Origin: Craspedostauros australis
Taxonomy: Eukaryota > Bacillariophyta > Bacillariophyceae > Mastogloiales > Achnanthaceae
Direction of reading: 5' to 3'
Assembly: GCA_026770025.1 (NCBI GenBank)
Contig: JAMXDE010000058.1
Coordinates: 248,001 to 312,000 of the forward strand
DNA length: 64,000 nucleotides
Each line of letters begins with the position of its first letter. The stretch's first letter is position 1. Below, in pieces: positions 13,239 to 26,100 of the stretch. Under the pieces are notes generated by a model, which did no database searches, was not told where the DNA came from, and saw only the letters and a program-made list of their open reading frames with translations. Both the position numbers and the translations under genes were made by a program.

Positions 13239-14220
13239 ACGTGTTTGAACGGGTAACAATCAACTGCGCTCTTGAGAAGGAGAGAGAGAGTGGCCAACTA
13301 CCCATACGGTGCAATACTAACAGCAGTACGAGCTACTACTCGAAGCATGGCACTCTACCGCACCAATACACGAATTTGTGATGAGGTCCTGTTCTTCTTT
13401 TCAATCCCTTCCACGCTAATCGTCTCCATCTCACAAAGCGCCGGGGTGATAGCCTCCCACGTTTCTTCATCGTCTGCGGCTTGTCGTCACTGTTTCCCAT
13501 CAACTCTTCCGCTGTCATGTCCGCAGGTGTCGCTGGCCGAGGAGCCGTTGGTGTAGTCGCAGTCTGGGCCAAGCCGCAATGGTGTTTTGTTCTCAACGTT
13601 TCATCCGTGAATTCGTCGGTTGGTTTCTCTCAATATCATCAGATGCTTAGATCGTAGCCACCCCTCATGAACCAGAGTGTTCGCTGCTTATTGTAGCACC
13701 GTCTGCCGTGTGTGATCGTGAGCGTGGTCTTGAGCGTGAAACAGGAACGTGCCCTTCATCGTGTTTCCATCTTTCAGTCCAACTCCATCACGTATGGTGC
13801 TCGGAGAAGCCACGCTCCAAGACCATCATCATAGCAGTCGTATGCCCCAGAAAGTGGTCGCCCCCATCGTCTTCTTTGTCTTGTGTTGGTCCTACCTCTG
13901 TGTCACGTTTGTTTGCGGATGTTGCTTCGTTGTCTGGCGAGGAACGATGAAGAACTTTCCATTCCGTATCTTTGACTACATGGACCATTCGGTGCACGTT
14001 TTGATGATGCGTTCCACGACTGGAAGGCAAACAACCAAACACCATGTGCGCTGTTGCCACACACACCAATACCACCACCAAGAACGACAGCAGTTCCAGT
14101 CTGCACCATAGATCGTACACAGCTGCTAATCGAAGGTTCCATCTTGAAGCATCACACTATCGTTGCGACAGTCATCTCCATCCCCATCCCCATTTATTCC
14201 ATTCCATTCCATACATAGAC
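13239..14220. other. Intergenic region between the NUP205-like and phosphatase genes
   Basis: About 1 kb that should hold the nucleoporin 3' end and the phosphatase promoter and leader. The phosphatase frame is open upstream to an ATG at 14044, but that part is low in complexity (Ser, His and Thr runs). Small frames here show no domain, and no repeat structure was seen. Confidence 0.6.
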
Positions 14221-15672
14221 ATGACCAAGCGATTGACGAAGGGCACAAACAAGTTCGTGCTGTCACATCTGGGCATAGAGTACACAGGAAGGCCACAGGT
14301 CGATGGCAGCAGCCATGCCGATGAGGCGACCTCTGGAACAGCACTCCGACCTGATCGCATTTCACGAGCGGAAGCAAGCGGCATGCCTGTCTACGTGCAA
14401 CCAACGTTGATGGAGCTTGCGCATTGTGTTCATCGCGACTCAGTGACTGGGCACAAGATCTTTGTGGGTCCAAAGCATGCAGCAGATCTTTCAAATGCAA
14501 AGATTCGAGAGGCACTGCAGGAGACGAACGTTGTTGGGATCGTGAGATGCACAACAGTGCCATCACAATTGCAAACTCGACCACTGTCACAGTCGCAAGC
14601 GCAAGCATCGCTCATGAACAGAGATGAAGGCGATTCTAGCAACTACTTTCCCATCTGTCACGTTCCTGTCAACGATGTATCCTCCGCTGATATCCTCAGC
14701 TATTTGGAAGGCGCGACCACCTTCATGCACGCGCTTCTCGCGGAGCCGTCGACCAAGCAATCCACGTCTGCGGTGAACAGCAGCCAGTGCCCTTCAAACA
14801 TGGATGCGCCTGCAAAAACCCACGGGTCTGTATTGGTGCACTGTGAAATGGGCGTTTCACGTTCCGCGACTGTGGCAATCGCATATCTGATGCGATACAA
14901 TTCACTCGCACGGGATGAGGCGTATCTGGTTGTGAAGCGGCGGCGGCCAAAGATCAATCCAAACGAAGGATTTTGGAAGCAGCTGGAGCAGTTCGAATTG
15001 GCTTGCCAAACCAATGCAGCGGATGGCATCGGCAACTCCTCCAACCAGAACACTCACGAGTGCGTGCGCAATCACGGTGCAATGGGTGATGCGTCCGTGT
15101 TCGAAGCCGCATCCAATCCTGCCGACACAGTCTGCGACAAGGCTTGGTTCCTGAAAGCAAACGCGTTGTATTGCACATGCCGCGAACTTCCGAACGTATT
15201 CGAATCCAGTCAATACTGCCATGCTCTTCGGATATTCCGCGATGCCGACAGCACGGGAGAAACCGAATTGAGTCGGTTCCTATGCCTGTGCCTGGACATG
15301 GTGTGGGGCCGGGGCTTGATGGACGTTGACTTGGATTTCATGTGTGCTGCATGTTTGATCATCGATGAGGCCAACAAGACAACGAATGGTTTCAACTTCG
15401 GACGCAGGAGCTGCCGAGACATCGTACTGCGTGATTTGTTACTGTTGCCGTCAGAAACCATTGGTCGCGCACGCAGCAGCGTCGGGCACGACAGCGACAG
15501 CGACGGTGGCGGCGACAGTAATGAGCGCTTGCCATCAGAACGATCGCCACCACCGGTGCCTGTGCCAGTGTCGCCATCATCGGCGTCCTCTGATTTTCTA
15601 GAGATTTGGGCAGGTGAGGTGTATCCACATCAAATCGCAAAGGTGGTGACGGCATTCCATGCACGTAGATGA
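14221..15672 (+). CDS. Dual-specificity protein phosphatase with C-terminal extension
   Basis: This is a cysteine-based phosphatase of about 483 residues. The signature VHCEMGVSRSATVAIAYLM fits HCxxGxxRS, with catalytic Cys near residue 208. It is followed by the expected helix and by RRRPKINPNEGFWKQL, typical of DSPs. The likely general acid is Asp152 in PVNDVSS. It lies about 56 residues before the Cys, further than usual, because a Ser/Thr-rich loop intervenes. The start at 14221 (MTKRLTKGTNKF) is preferred over the in-frame ATG at 14044, because the extra 59 residues are low in complexity. The last roughly 200 residues contain a Cys-rich helical stretch (FRDADSTGETELSRFLCLC) and an Asp/Ser/Pro-rich tail. 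I do not recognise this as a known domain. Substrate unknown. Single exon. Confidence 0.85.
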   Translation: MTKRLTKGTNKFVLSHLGIEYTGRPQVDGSSHADEATSGTALRPDRISRAEASGMPVYVQPTLMELAHCVHRDSVTGHKIFVGPKHAADLSNAKIREALQETNVVGIVRCTTVPSQLQTRPLSQSQAQASLMNRDEGDSSNYFPICHVPVNDVSSADILSYLEGATTFMHALLAEPSTKQSTSAVNSSQCPSNMDAPAKTHGSVLVHCEMGVSRSATVAIAYLMRYNSLARDEAYLVVKRRRPKINPNEGFWKQLEQFELACQTNAADGIGNSSNQNTHECVRNHGAMGDASVFEAASNPADTVCDKAWFLKANALYCTCRELPNVFESSQYCHALRIFRDADSTGETELSRFLCLCLDMVWGRGLMDVDLDFMCAACLIIDEANKTTNGFNFGRRSCRDIVLRDLLLLPSETIGRARSSVGHDSDSDGGGDSNERLPSERSPPPVPVPVSPSSASSDFLEIWAGEVYPHQIAKVVTAFHARR

Positions 15673-17058
15673 CATGCTTTGAACGACAGCGTACCTCGCA
15701 CTCCAATCAAGCGTGTTGAATGCTGCAATTGCTGGGGTCGCATCGGAGTAGGCGTTGTCAGATGATCCACTTCGTGGTCTCCTACCCGGCGCTCGTTGGA
15801 GCACAAGCATCCGCATGAGTGCATGGAGGGAATGAAGCAAGACCATCCTGATCAACTCGACATTGCTTGGTTCCAGTTTCGGTGGGCTTCTTGGCGACAC
15901 CAAAACACCCTGCGTTGGATTTGCTTCTCGTCACATTCACTGGGGCATAAAAGCGAAGAGCAAATCAGAAGCCATAGAAACCGGACGTGGAGGACGCCAG
16001 TTCTGGGCGATTGGCCACGCCCATGATCGTACCAACAATTCCTTGGCGGAGGAATCCCCGAACAAGATCTGGATGTGTTGGCGGTTCGCAACGGTTTGCA
16101 ACGGTTGTTTGAGGGAGATTGGATCATCTGATGCATGGACATACAAATTGTTGGCCATTGAGACAAACTTCTTGCACCCCTCCATTCTTTAGGACGTTGT
16201 GACGCAAGTTGGAGGAGACATCGAGAAACAACAAAACGATTTACCGCTGCTTCCATTTGGAACCATTCTTGGCTGCAAACACGTCGGCCCCGTGTCGCAC
16301 CACCATCTGTTCTGACGAAGGAGTCAATGTGTCGTGCGTGGCATGGAGGCTTGGGTGGTCTGAGTAGAATGCGAAACTCCTCGATTGTTCGGCGGTTTCT
16401 CCAGTTGCGACTTGTCAGCACCACAAAAGATTCGTTCACAAAAGATTCGTTCACAAGAGAGAGAAAAGTCGTCGCGGATCTCAGACGAGATGGGGATTGA
16501 ATGGTATGATTTGGCGGCGAACTCGATCGGCGCGTGATCCTCTCGTTGATTTTCGATCAACCCTTCGCCTACTAGTACTTGGATCTCAATGATAGACGAA
16601 GGAGCTGACTCATCTCAGCGACGAACATGTGCCTTTGGGCGGAAGCGAGACCCCTCCAGGACTGACTGTCGGTTCCGCCGCTCAAGTGGGTCATAATGTC
16701 ATCACAACAATCACGGAAGACCCGAAAAGACATTATGGTGGAAGGCCCCAGATGCACAGGGGATTCGGTGGAGACGAAAGGCGCTCATGGGCAGAGGGAT
16801 CATGTGGCCTCCGCTACTCAAATTGCATGAAAGCAAACTGATCCCAAAGGACCACGTCTATTTTGTTTTCTCAAGATGGAGATAGGGCACAGGCATTTTT
16901 ATCCAGCATACCAAGACACACCAACACCGCTGTCGATGACAATACTTGCATAGTGCGTATGGTACTTGTGCCGATTGAGAGCTGGTAGCGTGCTCGTAGG
17001 AATGTGAAGTGGTACTTTTTCCTCTGACGAGACGAGTGGGACATGACGAGTGGGATGT
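15673..17058. other. Intergenic region with a possible decayed ankyrin-type gene
   Basis: No intact gene is convincing here. On the minus strand near 16320-15930, fragments resemble the end of an ankyrin-repeat protein. VVRHGADVFAAKNGSKW reads like the start of an ankyrin repeat, and a downstream frame (16185 to 15937) reads KFVSMANNLYVHASDDPISL. They are in different frames with a stop between, so either a short intron or decay is needed. A 15-bp motif (ACAAAAGATTCGTTC) is repeated in tandem near 16421-16453. The last 1.3 kb up to the transposon edge looks non-coding. Confidence 0.4.
15937..16325 (-). pseudogene. Possible ankyrin-repeat gene remnant
   Basis: Minus-strand reading gives a GAD-type ankyrin signature (MVVRHGADVFAAKN) near 16310-16250. 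In another frame there follows an 82-residue open stretch beginning MEGCKKFVSMANNLYVHA and ending FAFMPQ. The ankyrin resemblance is one repeat only, so this is a weak call. Upstream sequence on the minus strand (to about 16560) gives no further clear repeats. Confidence 0.3.
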
Positions 17059-17062
17059 ATAC

Positions 17063-17100
17063 GAGCCCCTCGAGCGAGTCGACCAACTGTTTGAAATGAA
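17063..17100 (+). repeat. Left terminal inverted repeat, Sola-like copy 1
   Basis: 38 bp identical to the reverse complement of 39531-39568. It starts GAGCCCCTCGAG and contains GTCGACCAACTGTTTG, also present in copy 2. Weaker inverted similarity continues further inward. Confidence 0.9.
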
Positions 17101-17556
17101 GAGTCTAGTCGTTTTTCTGGGATTTTTAAACTAATAACAAATACATAATCCTCGTAGTCTATTTACATATGGTGGACCCTTTCAGATTCTACTTGGTTTC
17201 ATTTTAAGTTTTATGGAGTGATCTATGTGTGCATCGCAGTCGCGTTGATCCAACAGCAGCAAATTCGTTAGTTTCTGCCGAAGGTTCGATAATGTTCTCA
17301 TGCATTTATCGTGAGGTGATAAGTCACGGACCTGCTTCCGAAGGTGCCGGTCGTTTGGTACGCGTTAATTACACGTTAGCATGTGGCACCTGATTCCACA
17401 TTCTGCTCGTCACAAAACACATGACACAAAACACATCACACAAAACACATCATCTCCATCATTTCGCAAATTCGCGCCACACGTTTGCTCCATTTCACAA
17501 CTTTCCTCGCCAATGCCATGCACACTCGCCCTATCGCTCAATGCCCGTTCTCGTCA

Positions 17557-17557
<1 letters not shown>

Positions 17558-17593
<36 letters not shown>

Positions 17594-17616
17594 TGTTGTT
17601 GTTGTTGTTGTTGTTG
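17558..17616 (+). repeat. (AGT)n-(TTG)n compound microsatellite in the transposon leader
   Basis: A run of AGT triplets switches directly to TTG triplets. The same switch occurs at the same place in copy 2 (55793-55861) with a different length. Here a stop codon closes the run before the transposase frame, so it is probably untranslated leader. Confidence 0.85.
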
Positions 17617-18790
17617 CTGAATGGCCCACCTATCATTGCATGCTCTCCGTTCGTCACTTCGTCTCACACCAGTGCAGTTCGTCACATCCAACAAGCAAAC
17701 CACACTACTCCACAGAAACAACTGCATCATGCCTTTCTCTACCACCGCCAAGGCCCTCTCCAAGGATGGCAACCCCTCCCCCAGTAAGAAACCTCGTGCT
17801 CACCCTGTGTCTGCTCCTCCTGTCGATTCGAAGGGGGGATTGCTGCCTACTGCTGAACAACTGTTGCCTGACAAGCCATCCGCTGCGTTGAGGAAGCCGA
17901 GCACCATCACGCAAGTGATCGATGTGAAGCCGATACTCGCAGCGGATGGCAGCCTCGTCCCGAACGCCACGCATGCGCACGCTCGCGAGCTGCATGTGTA
18001 CGTTCACATCCTCCACGACAATGGAGGCGTCTTTGATGACTCCAACGTCAAGGTGCGATCGGAGGGACGAGGTGTCGGCGATGGGGCTACAGTGAGCGTT
18101 ATCATGAACGCGCCCTCCCTGCCTGCTGCAGCTGATGTTGCACCCCCTGTGAAGCCTACCCCACCAGGGAGGCTTCCCCGGCGTTGCAACACTGTTGTTG
18201 CTGGGGGGTACGCAGATCCCTCTATTGACAGCGACAGCACGTTCGTTGACGATGAGGAGGAACAGACGCGCGCCGGCTGGGGCAGGAGGGGCGGCAAGCT
18301 CGGGTGTGATCTGGAGGAGGAGGAGAGCTGGAGGCGTGGTGCCATCGTTCATGCGATGGCGGCGCTTGGGTCTAACCTAGATCCAAAACTGTTGCTGCTG
18401 ATGCCGAAAAAAGGGTTTGTTCTCACAGGCAGGCACGATCGGACCATCTGGAGCTACATCAAACAGATGTGGAGTGTCGTATCATCTGCACTTTGGACTG
18501 TCCTGCTTCCAGAAGAGGACGTGCCAACTCTTCAAATGGAACAGGTGGTTGCATACGTACGTGCCAACATGGAGGTTCCTCCAACAATGTTAGCATCTAA
18601 CCTCTACACCCTATGCTTGCTCGGAGAATCTACGTCATCCCAAACAGCGAGAGCCACTTTGGCCAAGTCTGCGTCAGATGCACTGTGTACTGCTATTCTT
18701 GCTAAGCACGCACATGGACTATCGGAGGAACAAAAGGTGCGCATGCTGTCCAAACGCGACATCATCACGCACAGCCAGGCTTGCACTTTG

Positions 18791-19318
18791 TAATAGAGCT
18801 AAACTAGTAACCACCTTAGTGAGAGAGACTACGAATCATCCGACTCGCCTGCATTCCAGTTGGTCGAACAGACATTTCGCTGAACCCCACGTTTGGAGAC
18901 AGATCCAGAACCTTGAAGCGGATCTTCAGAATTCGTGTCAGGGAACCAATGGGGTTCCGATAACCAAGCTTCTGACACCCTCCATCGCCAAAACGCCGAC
19001 GCACGGAACTAAAGCCACAACAACGAGCATCATCGCCCATTGTCTCTCACAGGACCCAGACGACGGATCTCGACCAACGGTACTTGGGCTACACAACCCA
19101 CACGCATTGTCATACAGGACATCACAGGAGATTCCCCTCAAAGAGAAGAACCATAGCACTAATCTCATAATCCGCACGTTTCTTCACCATCTACCAGTAT
19201 TCTAAATTGACTACTTGTGGAACAGAAGACTCTCGTCCAGATCGCTTGCCAGTCAAGCCTCTGCCTACAGCTAAAGAACAGCCAACAAGACAACAGCCAT
19301 TACGTTTGGGCTCTATTA
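18791..19318. mobile_element. 528-bp short inverted-repeat insertion (MITE-like)
   Basis: It interrupts the transposase gene of copy 1 and is absent from copy 2. The ends are TAATAGAGC at the left and GCTCTATTA at the right, a 9-bp perfect inverted repeat with weaker pairing inward. CTTTG is duplicated at 18786-18790 and 19319-19323. No coding capacity. The superfamily is not clear from a 5-bp duplication alone. Confidence 0.8.
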
Positions 19319-22120
19319 CTTTGCGTCGCAACTACGTCATGTTGAGCCACGGCCAAAGCATCCCGCCGCGAGTTCTTCAGTACCGTGTGCGTGCCTGTGA
19401 TCTCTCCGGTGTGGTTTCCTTCCTCATGACCACGACTACATACAAGGCAGGGTTGAGTCACATGGTACAGTATGGTGGGGTTCAATTCGAAAATGTCCCA
19501 GTGTTCGATCGTGGCAGCACTACCATCCAAGAATTATTCGACATGTACGCGCCTACCACCAATACTCCGGTTGGAATGCCCACGTTCACCACCATTACTC
19601 ACCTACTCACACGCAAAAGCAAGATCAAGACAGAGCTTTCTTCCTTTGAGAGCTACTTCTGGATGGCCACGGAGAAACTCAAACAGGCAATTTCGCGCCT
19701 AGTAGACCTACTGAAGGCTAAGTATGGAGCAGATGGGGAGGAGCAAAATGATGCCGCTGTGGATGCCAATGACGAGTATCAGCACCAGAACAATGAGCCT
19801 GATGATGTCATCACACAGCATGTGTGCACAGCCGATTCTCTCTTGCATGCACTCGAACTGCTTGTTGTGTTCCTCAAATGGGAGTTCACCGCCTCCCACA
19901 TGCAGCTTCAGTGTGACGATCCAATGCACTCGGCCACGTTCGCTCTCACCACCAAAAAGGAGAAGAAGAAGGCATCAACCACATCGACCAATCAACGCAA
20001 AGCACGCACCAACAAACACAAGCGCAAGAAGAACACTACTGTCACAAATGACACTTCTCCCACCACTGCAAGCGAACAACCACGTAAAGTATGCAACCGT
20101 TGTGGAGCAGCAATGCGATTTGTGAATGATCGTTTTGTTCCTTTTGTCACAATGCTTAAGGACAACGAACTCGCAGAACACAATGACGAATTGGAATCAA
20201 TGCTTGCAGCGGCCCCGGGATTCGCCAACGAAATTGTTAACTACATGGCTCACAAAGTGCGTGCCAAAGTGCAATTCGGACAAATCGCCTTTTATCAATC
20301 CCAGCTCAACGAAAAGCCTGAAAGAGCCTATGTGGTACTCGACCATAAGCAAAAAATTCTACCGACAGGCCAAGGCGAAGCCCAACAAGAATATTGGGGG
20401 AAAAAGGGGATGTCACTGCTTGGGGCAATGGTCATCACGTGTCGCAACGACATTTTTACTTATCGGTTCATCGACATTGCGGTCGATGGAAGACCGACGC
20501 AAGACACACTTCAAGTTGGTGGACTACTTGAGATCGTGCAAAAAAAGGTCAAAGACATGCACCCATCCGTGACTGAAATCATCCTACAGAGCGATAATGC
20601 GTGTTGCTTCGCCAGTCACGAGCACATCGCGCTCATCACATCGGTACTCAACAAGAACCTTGCGACACGAAAGGCGGCCAAAATCATCGCGTGGATCTAC
20701 ACAGAGGCCCAAACCGGTAAGAGCATGCTGGACACCCACTTCGCGTACATCACCCGTGTACTGCGAAAATACGTGCAAAGTGGCAAGGACATCAAGACCC
20801 CGTTCCAAGTCTTCCTCGCGCTCCAAGCCGGTAACATCGCAGGCACGACAACGGTACTTGTCAACGCGGCGCTCCTGGCAGGCAACATCACCACGCTGCC
20901 TGGTGCACCAAAACGACGATTCCGCGCAAGTGGGCAACAGGTACGTCAAACTCACGAGGTGAAGTATGATGATGACCAGGCGCGGTTGGTGGCTGCATCT
21001 GGTATCACAGAAGACGTCGTGGTCAAGAGCGCTGAATGGGAAGGGTGGATCATCAACGAGTTGGGTGTCATCGAGGACAGAACAATCACGTCCGACAAGC
21101 TGCCGATAACGTCCGAATCGTTCAGGAAGACGGACAAGACGCGAAAACTCGGGCGCACAGCGGCAGAGAGCAAGGGGCTTGCGTTCGGCAAAGCCATCGC
21201 GGACGGACAACAACATCTACCATCCGATCACACCACAGCACTACAAGACCAGACCGCCGAAACTGAACACCCACCACTCGCAGTACAAGACTGGGCAAGC
21301 AAAACCACACGGATCAACGCGAAACTACCAGACTACATCGCGGACAAATTGAAGGACATCAGTGAAGCGTCCGCGAAGGACCCGAAAAACAGACCATCCG
21401 AACACGAAGCACATGAGCAATTGATGGACAGCGAAAAAGCCAAAACTGACTGGTACGTACAACTGCACGCTAACCCGATGCGTGTGAAAGCTTCACTGTC
21501 AGCAGCGTACAACGCCAAACAACGCAAGGAAAAGAAGGAGGCCGCTCTCATCAAGATGGAAACCAGCACCAACACCAACCCAACAAGCAAAGCAACAACA
21601 TCCATAATCGTGGCAACCTCCAATGCACCAGCTGCAACAGAGGAGGAGCAGAGAGAAGAGGAGTTGCAGAGAGAGGAAGAGGAATTGGACCATCAGATGT
21701 GGTGTGATGCTCACACAATGAAGGCAAACGCAGAAAGTGAGGCTGTGTTAGAGGACTTTCGCATTCTGTTCCCCCGCCCCCTGTGTCATGTCGCGGTTCG
21801 CATTGAATCTCGAGCACGAAAACTGTACAGGACTGATTCGTGACATAATCCTGCTTGGATTAACTCGAGCGATATTGCGTTCGCGCCAAAACTGTGCGAT
21901 TAATTTAGTCACGTTCGGTTTGATTCGTGCTGAAGAACATCACATTTGCTGATGCCTCTGTCGACACATCACCTCCTTCCGGTTTTTGGTATCTGCATGA
22001 CAGGTTTCCTCCACACTGCACTTGATGCTATACTCGTGGTTCCTTCAATTCTTCCGCGTTCATTACGCTTTCGCATATACAACCTTTCTCCACGCACTAT
22101 AGCTGGTCCTTCTCTTTCTA

Positions 22121-22730
22121 ATGGTGCTGCGTATTTGGAACTCCCTTCCTGAGAGGCAGGCATTGCAAGAAGCCCATGATCGATTTGTTGAGGCTGTGAA
22201 TCAGCTTTCACAGATTGATGTGAAGGGTCTGAACTACACTGGTGTTGCCATTCTTGTGGAGTACTTTAGTCACGTTATTGCATTAGGCTGCCATGTGCTG
22301 GAGATGCAGCAGCTCTATTTTGGTCCATTGGGTCCTCCTCCTTTGTATACGAACAGAAACATTGCCATCTCAGAATTGGCTGACACCAAAGCTATTCCTC
22401 ACTTCCACTTCCAAGCATGCTACCTCCAACGCTTGGCTGACCGTCTCTGGCCACAGTTCCAGGCAGTGTCCAGTGAGAATCACCCTGCATGCATTCAGGT
22501 CAAGAACTGATACTTGGTATCCTATGAAATGGGATTGCTGCTCATGCTGTACCGTCTGGCACATCGTGGACGTTTCTGTGACATGGAACTGAGATTCAGT
22601 ATGAACAGCATCCGCATCTCCTGCATTGTTTGTACTTTCTACATCTACTTCTATGCCATCGCCTTACTGTACCTGAGCAATATCGAATTATGTCTTCCTC
22701 GGTTTGCCATCTATGCTAAGAACAGTCATC
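22121..22730 (+). pseudogene. PIF/Harbinger-like transposase, N-terminal fragment
   Basis: The frame opens at 22121 (MVLRIWNSLPERQALQEAHD). It passes one in-frame TGA at 22508-22510 and continues with YEMGLLLMLYRLAHRGRFCD and the following FSMNSIRISCIVCTFYIYFY. This matches the Harbinger pattern of a short helical block (LLLRLA-P-R--DL---FG-S---S-I) before the catalytic domain. Similarity fades after about 22730 (FAIYAKNSH), and no DDE catalytic part was found, so the gene is truncated as well as interrupted. The residue pattern was recognised by eye only. Confidence 0.6.
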
Positions 22731-23151
22731 GTCTTGTTGCCTTATGCCAGCGGACGATTGATGTTCATACAATTGATGTTGTTTTGCTAATGATGATGGA
22801 TGTAAGACCAAATTATGATTACTTGAGCTATCTCTCTCTTCTGCTGTCTGCACCTCTTGGTCGATCGTATTCATGCATTTCGAGATGATTCGGTTTGCAC
22901 TTCTCCCAAACCCGAGCCATTCTCTATTAGTTTTCTCGTTTTGGTTGGAGGTCAGTGATTGAAGAAGTGTCTTCTCATATGCAATTATTTCTGCACGATC
23001 AAATCTTTGTGCAGGGTTTTCACGTGACCGGAGGCGTGGGAGATGGGGTGAAACCTGTCTGTTCTGAAAATTATGTCCGTGCAGGGCAGTCATTTGCTCA
23101 GTGTGGATCCTACTTGTGATTTGTGCGGTATTGTCTGTCCATTGACACTCA
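22731..23151. other. Unassigned sequence between Harbinger fragment and copia remnant
   Basis: About 420 bp with no recognised coding sequence. It should include either the rest of the Harbinger element or the outer part of the old copia LTR. I cannot place the boundary, because only 46 bp of LTR-start sequence is shared with the other end. Confidence 0.5.
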
Positions 23152-23197
23152 TCGTTCGGATTCGGCCAGATTCGTGAATTGGCACTAAATCTGCACA
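23152..23197 (-). repeat. Presumed start of 3' LTR of the old copia remnant
   Basis: 46 bp (minus strand begins TGTGCAGATTTAGTGCC) matching 36275-36320 with one difference. It directly follows a polypurine-like tract. The similarity stops after 46 bp, so the rest of one or both LTRs has been lost or replaced. Confidence 0.55.
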
Positions 23198-26100
23198 CTC
23201 CCTCTTGTCGGTGGCATGAGTGGACCGCGCTTACCATCCCAATAGTTGCAATCGCAGAGATTCGAATAGTGGATGTGCCAAGGGCTTGGTGAATATATCG
23301 GCCATCTGGTCCAACGTGTCGACCTTTTCAATGGTGATGAGCCCTTTGCTGACAGCTTCATGGAAGTGATGGTATTTGACATTGATGTGTTTGGTACGAG
23401 GACGCATTGTTGGAGTCCATCGAGTCGTCTCGGTATCCGTGACTGGGGACTCGGTGGAAGATACCAATCAACAAATGGCGCCAACAACAAGTTCGCGCCA
23501 AAAAACACAACTCCTCCATCATCCTACGACTTCTGCCATGTTCATTGAAGCTTCAGATCCTCAGACGATGATGCAACATCTTCAAGCATCGCCATCCTTC
23601 GTTCGGTCAGCAGATCGACGACGTCAGAGTCATCGGTCATCCTGTTTGATCACTGCTCTACTAAAACTGAGAGCCTGCACCTCGTGCTTTCGCACGATGC
23701 ATGCATGCCCTCGTTCAATCTCGCACTGCAGTAGAAGACGCAAGTCATGTAATCATAAATCAGCCTTTCACACTATTTCAAGACGCATTCTGGGTGCGTT
23801 TGTGAGTTCGAGGGCACCGGAGTTGTCCTCAAATGCTGTGCAGTGAACTGTTGGCGGAGAAGTGTTGAATGACGATATGTGCTGCTTCATTTTGTTGATG
23901 AGGTGTATGATGGGTATAACCTCTCATAGAGCTTGGCTGAGAGCCATGTACTTGGCTTCTGTGGTGCTGAGTGCGACTTCTGTTTGCAGTTTGGAGTTCC
24001 ATATGATGGGGAATCCTTCATACAGGACAACATATCTGGTACGACTTTTGCCGTGTTGGGGTCGTTGTTGGCTTGTGTGAAGCCTCCTGCGAAGTCTGCA
24101 TCAGCATAGCAGTGAATGGAGTCATTGGTAGATGAGATGTGGAGTCCCATATCCCATGTGTGAGCGAGGTATCGTACAATCCATTCAATGGCATCTTTGT
24201 GTGACTTCATCGGATGAGCCATGAAGCGTGCGCATTGATGGACTGTGAAGCAGATGTCAGGTCTCGTCGATCATGTGAGGAAGTTGAGCATCCCCACAAC
24301 TGACCGATATTCGAATTGCCAAGTAGCAGCAGGGCCACCGGTGTCCTTGTATAGGAGTGGTTTGACGGCTGGCGTCGAATCGGTTTGTCCTGGTGAGTCA
24401 GGATTGATCTTGGCTGCTCGTATGATTCGATCTATGAGTTGCGGTTGTGTGAGTGTGATGGTGTCATCAGTACGTTGGATGTGAACGCCCAGATACTCAT
24501 TCATGTTGCCTTCATCGGTTAGTGTGAACCGTGCCTTGAGGCACTCGATGATGTCATCGATCTCGTGTTTGCGTGGGTCAATGATGATGGTGTCATCAAC
24601 GTACAGCAGAATGGATGTGTTGTCCTTGTAGAGAAGGCATTCGTCGACTTGGCTTTGCTGGAATCCATGCTGCATCAGGCTGTCAACCACATGCCGATGC
24701 CATACCAATGCTGCCTGCTTGGTGCCAGACAAATTCTTCTTGAGTTGGAGAACGTGAGACCTGCTGTCTCCGTCCACATTGCACCCCTGAGGTGTTTGCA
24801 TGAAGATGTCACATTCCACATCCGCTTGTGGGAACGCCAGAACGAAGTCGATTTAGAGAGTGTTCCAGTGCTGTTTGATGGCCATGGTGAGGAATATCTG
24901 GATGGTGGACCATTGTACAACAGGTGCGAATGTTTCCCAGTAGTTGACACCATGTTGTTGCTCTCCTCCATGCACGCATAGCCGTGCTTTCCACTTGTAG
25001 ATTTCGCCGGTTGCAAGTCTGCGTTTGCGTTTGAATGACCAGACGGCTTTCAGGATCTTGTGCCCTTTTGGCACATGATTGCGTTGGACGACCTCTCAAT
25101 GCTGTCTGGATTGGTGGTCTTCGATTTCCTTGTGCATTGCCCTGATGAATTTGTCGCGGTGAGGCTGCTTCTGCATTTTCCCCCAGTACATAGTGTCATC
25201 GTCTGCAAGTGTTGCTGCGAATGACATGGGGTGCAGATCGCCCGAGTTCATGTTGAGGACGTCAGATGCGTGGAAGGATTGAGCAGTGTATGTGTGGTAG
25301 GATTGGAGTTGGAGTGTAGGCTGGTTGGTCTCTGCACATTCTGTTGCGGATGGAGCGGATCGTGATGCGTTCTGTGTGGCGATGGCATAGCTCCCTCTGA
25401 AGGTGAGCTTGCTGGTTGTCTTGGAACACTGTGCCTTGGAAGGCTGAACCTCGGAAGGTTGTGCAACTTGTGCTGCATGTCAAGTTGGAATGGCTTGGCG
25501 TCAGGTGCAGTGTGTGTGGTCCCTGGAGGACATGTGCTTGCGGAAAGCTGGTGCTGAACAGCACGTGTGATGCATTCGGAGCGCATCTGCTGCGACGGCT
25601 TGGCTGGTTCGTCGATGTGTGTGAGACGCTGCCACTGTGATGCGCCAGGACGCATTAGTGGGTTGGTCTTGACCGTTTGGAACCTGTCATCGAAGTTCAG
25701 ATGGAACTGTGGCGATATGTACCCTGTGTCGATCTTGAGAACGATAGGTACGCAGCTCGCATGTTCAGCTGACATGCCAAGGAATATGGCAATGTTGGCT
25801 TGGCTGCTCCACTTGGGAACCTGGGATCCCTGTTGCAGTGCGGCCTTGAGGATGTATACAGGGCATCCAAATGTGTGAAAGTGTTGCATTGAGGGTCAGA
25901 TCTTGATCTGCGCGAATCGCTGGAGTGGCAATATACCTCCCTCTCGAGCAGCATTCCTTTGGATCTTGGAGGTGTAGTGCGGAGTATACGGCCATAGAGA
26001 CGGATGAATGGCATCAGGACAATGGTGCTGCGCAAGCAAGAGTATCGAGCAAGTGGACTCTTGGAGGTTGCAGATGCGTCGCTCGGCAACGCCATTCTGA

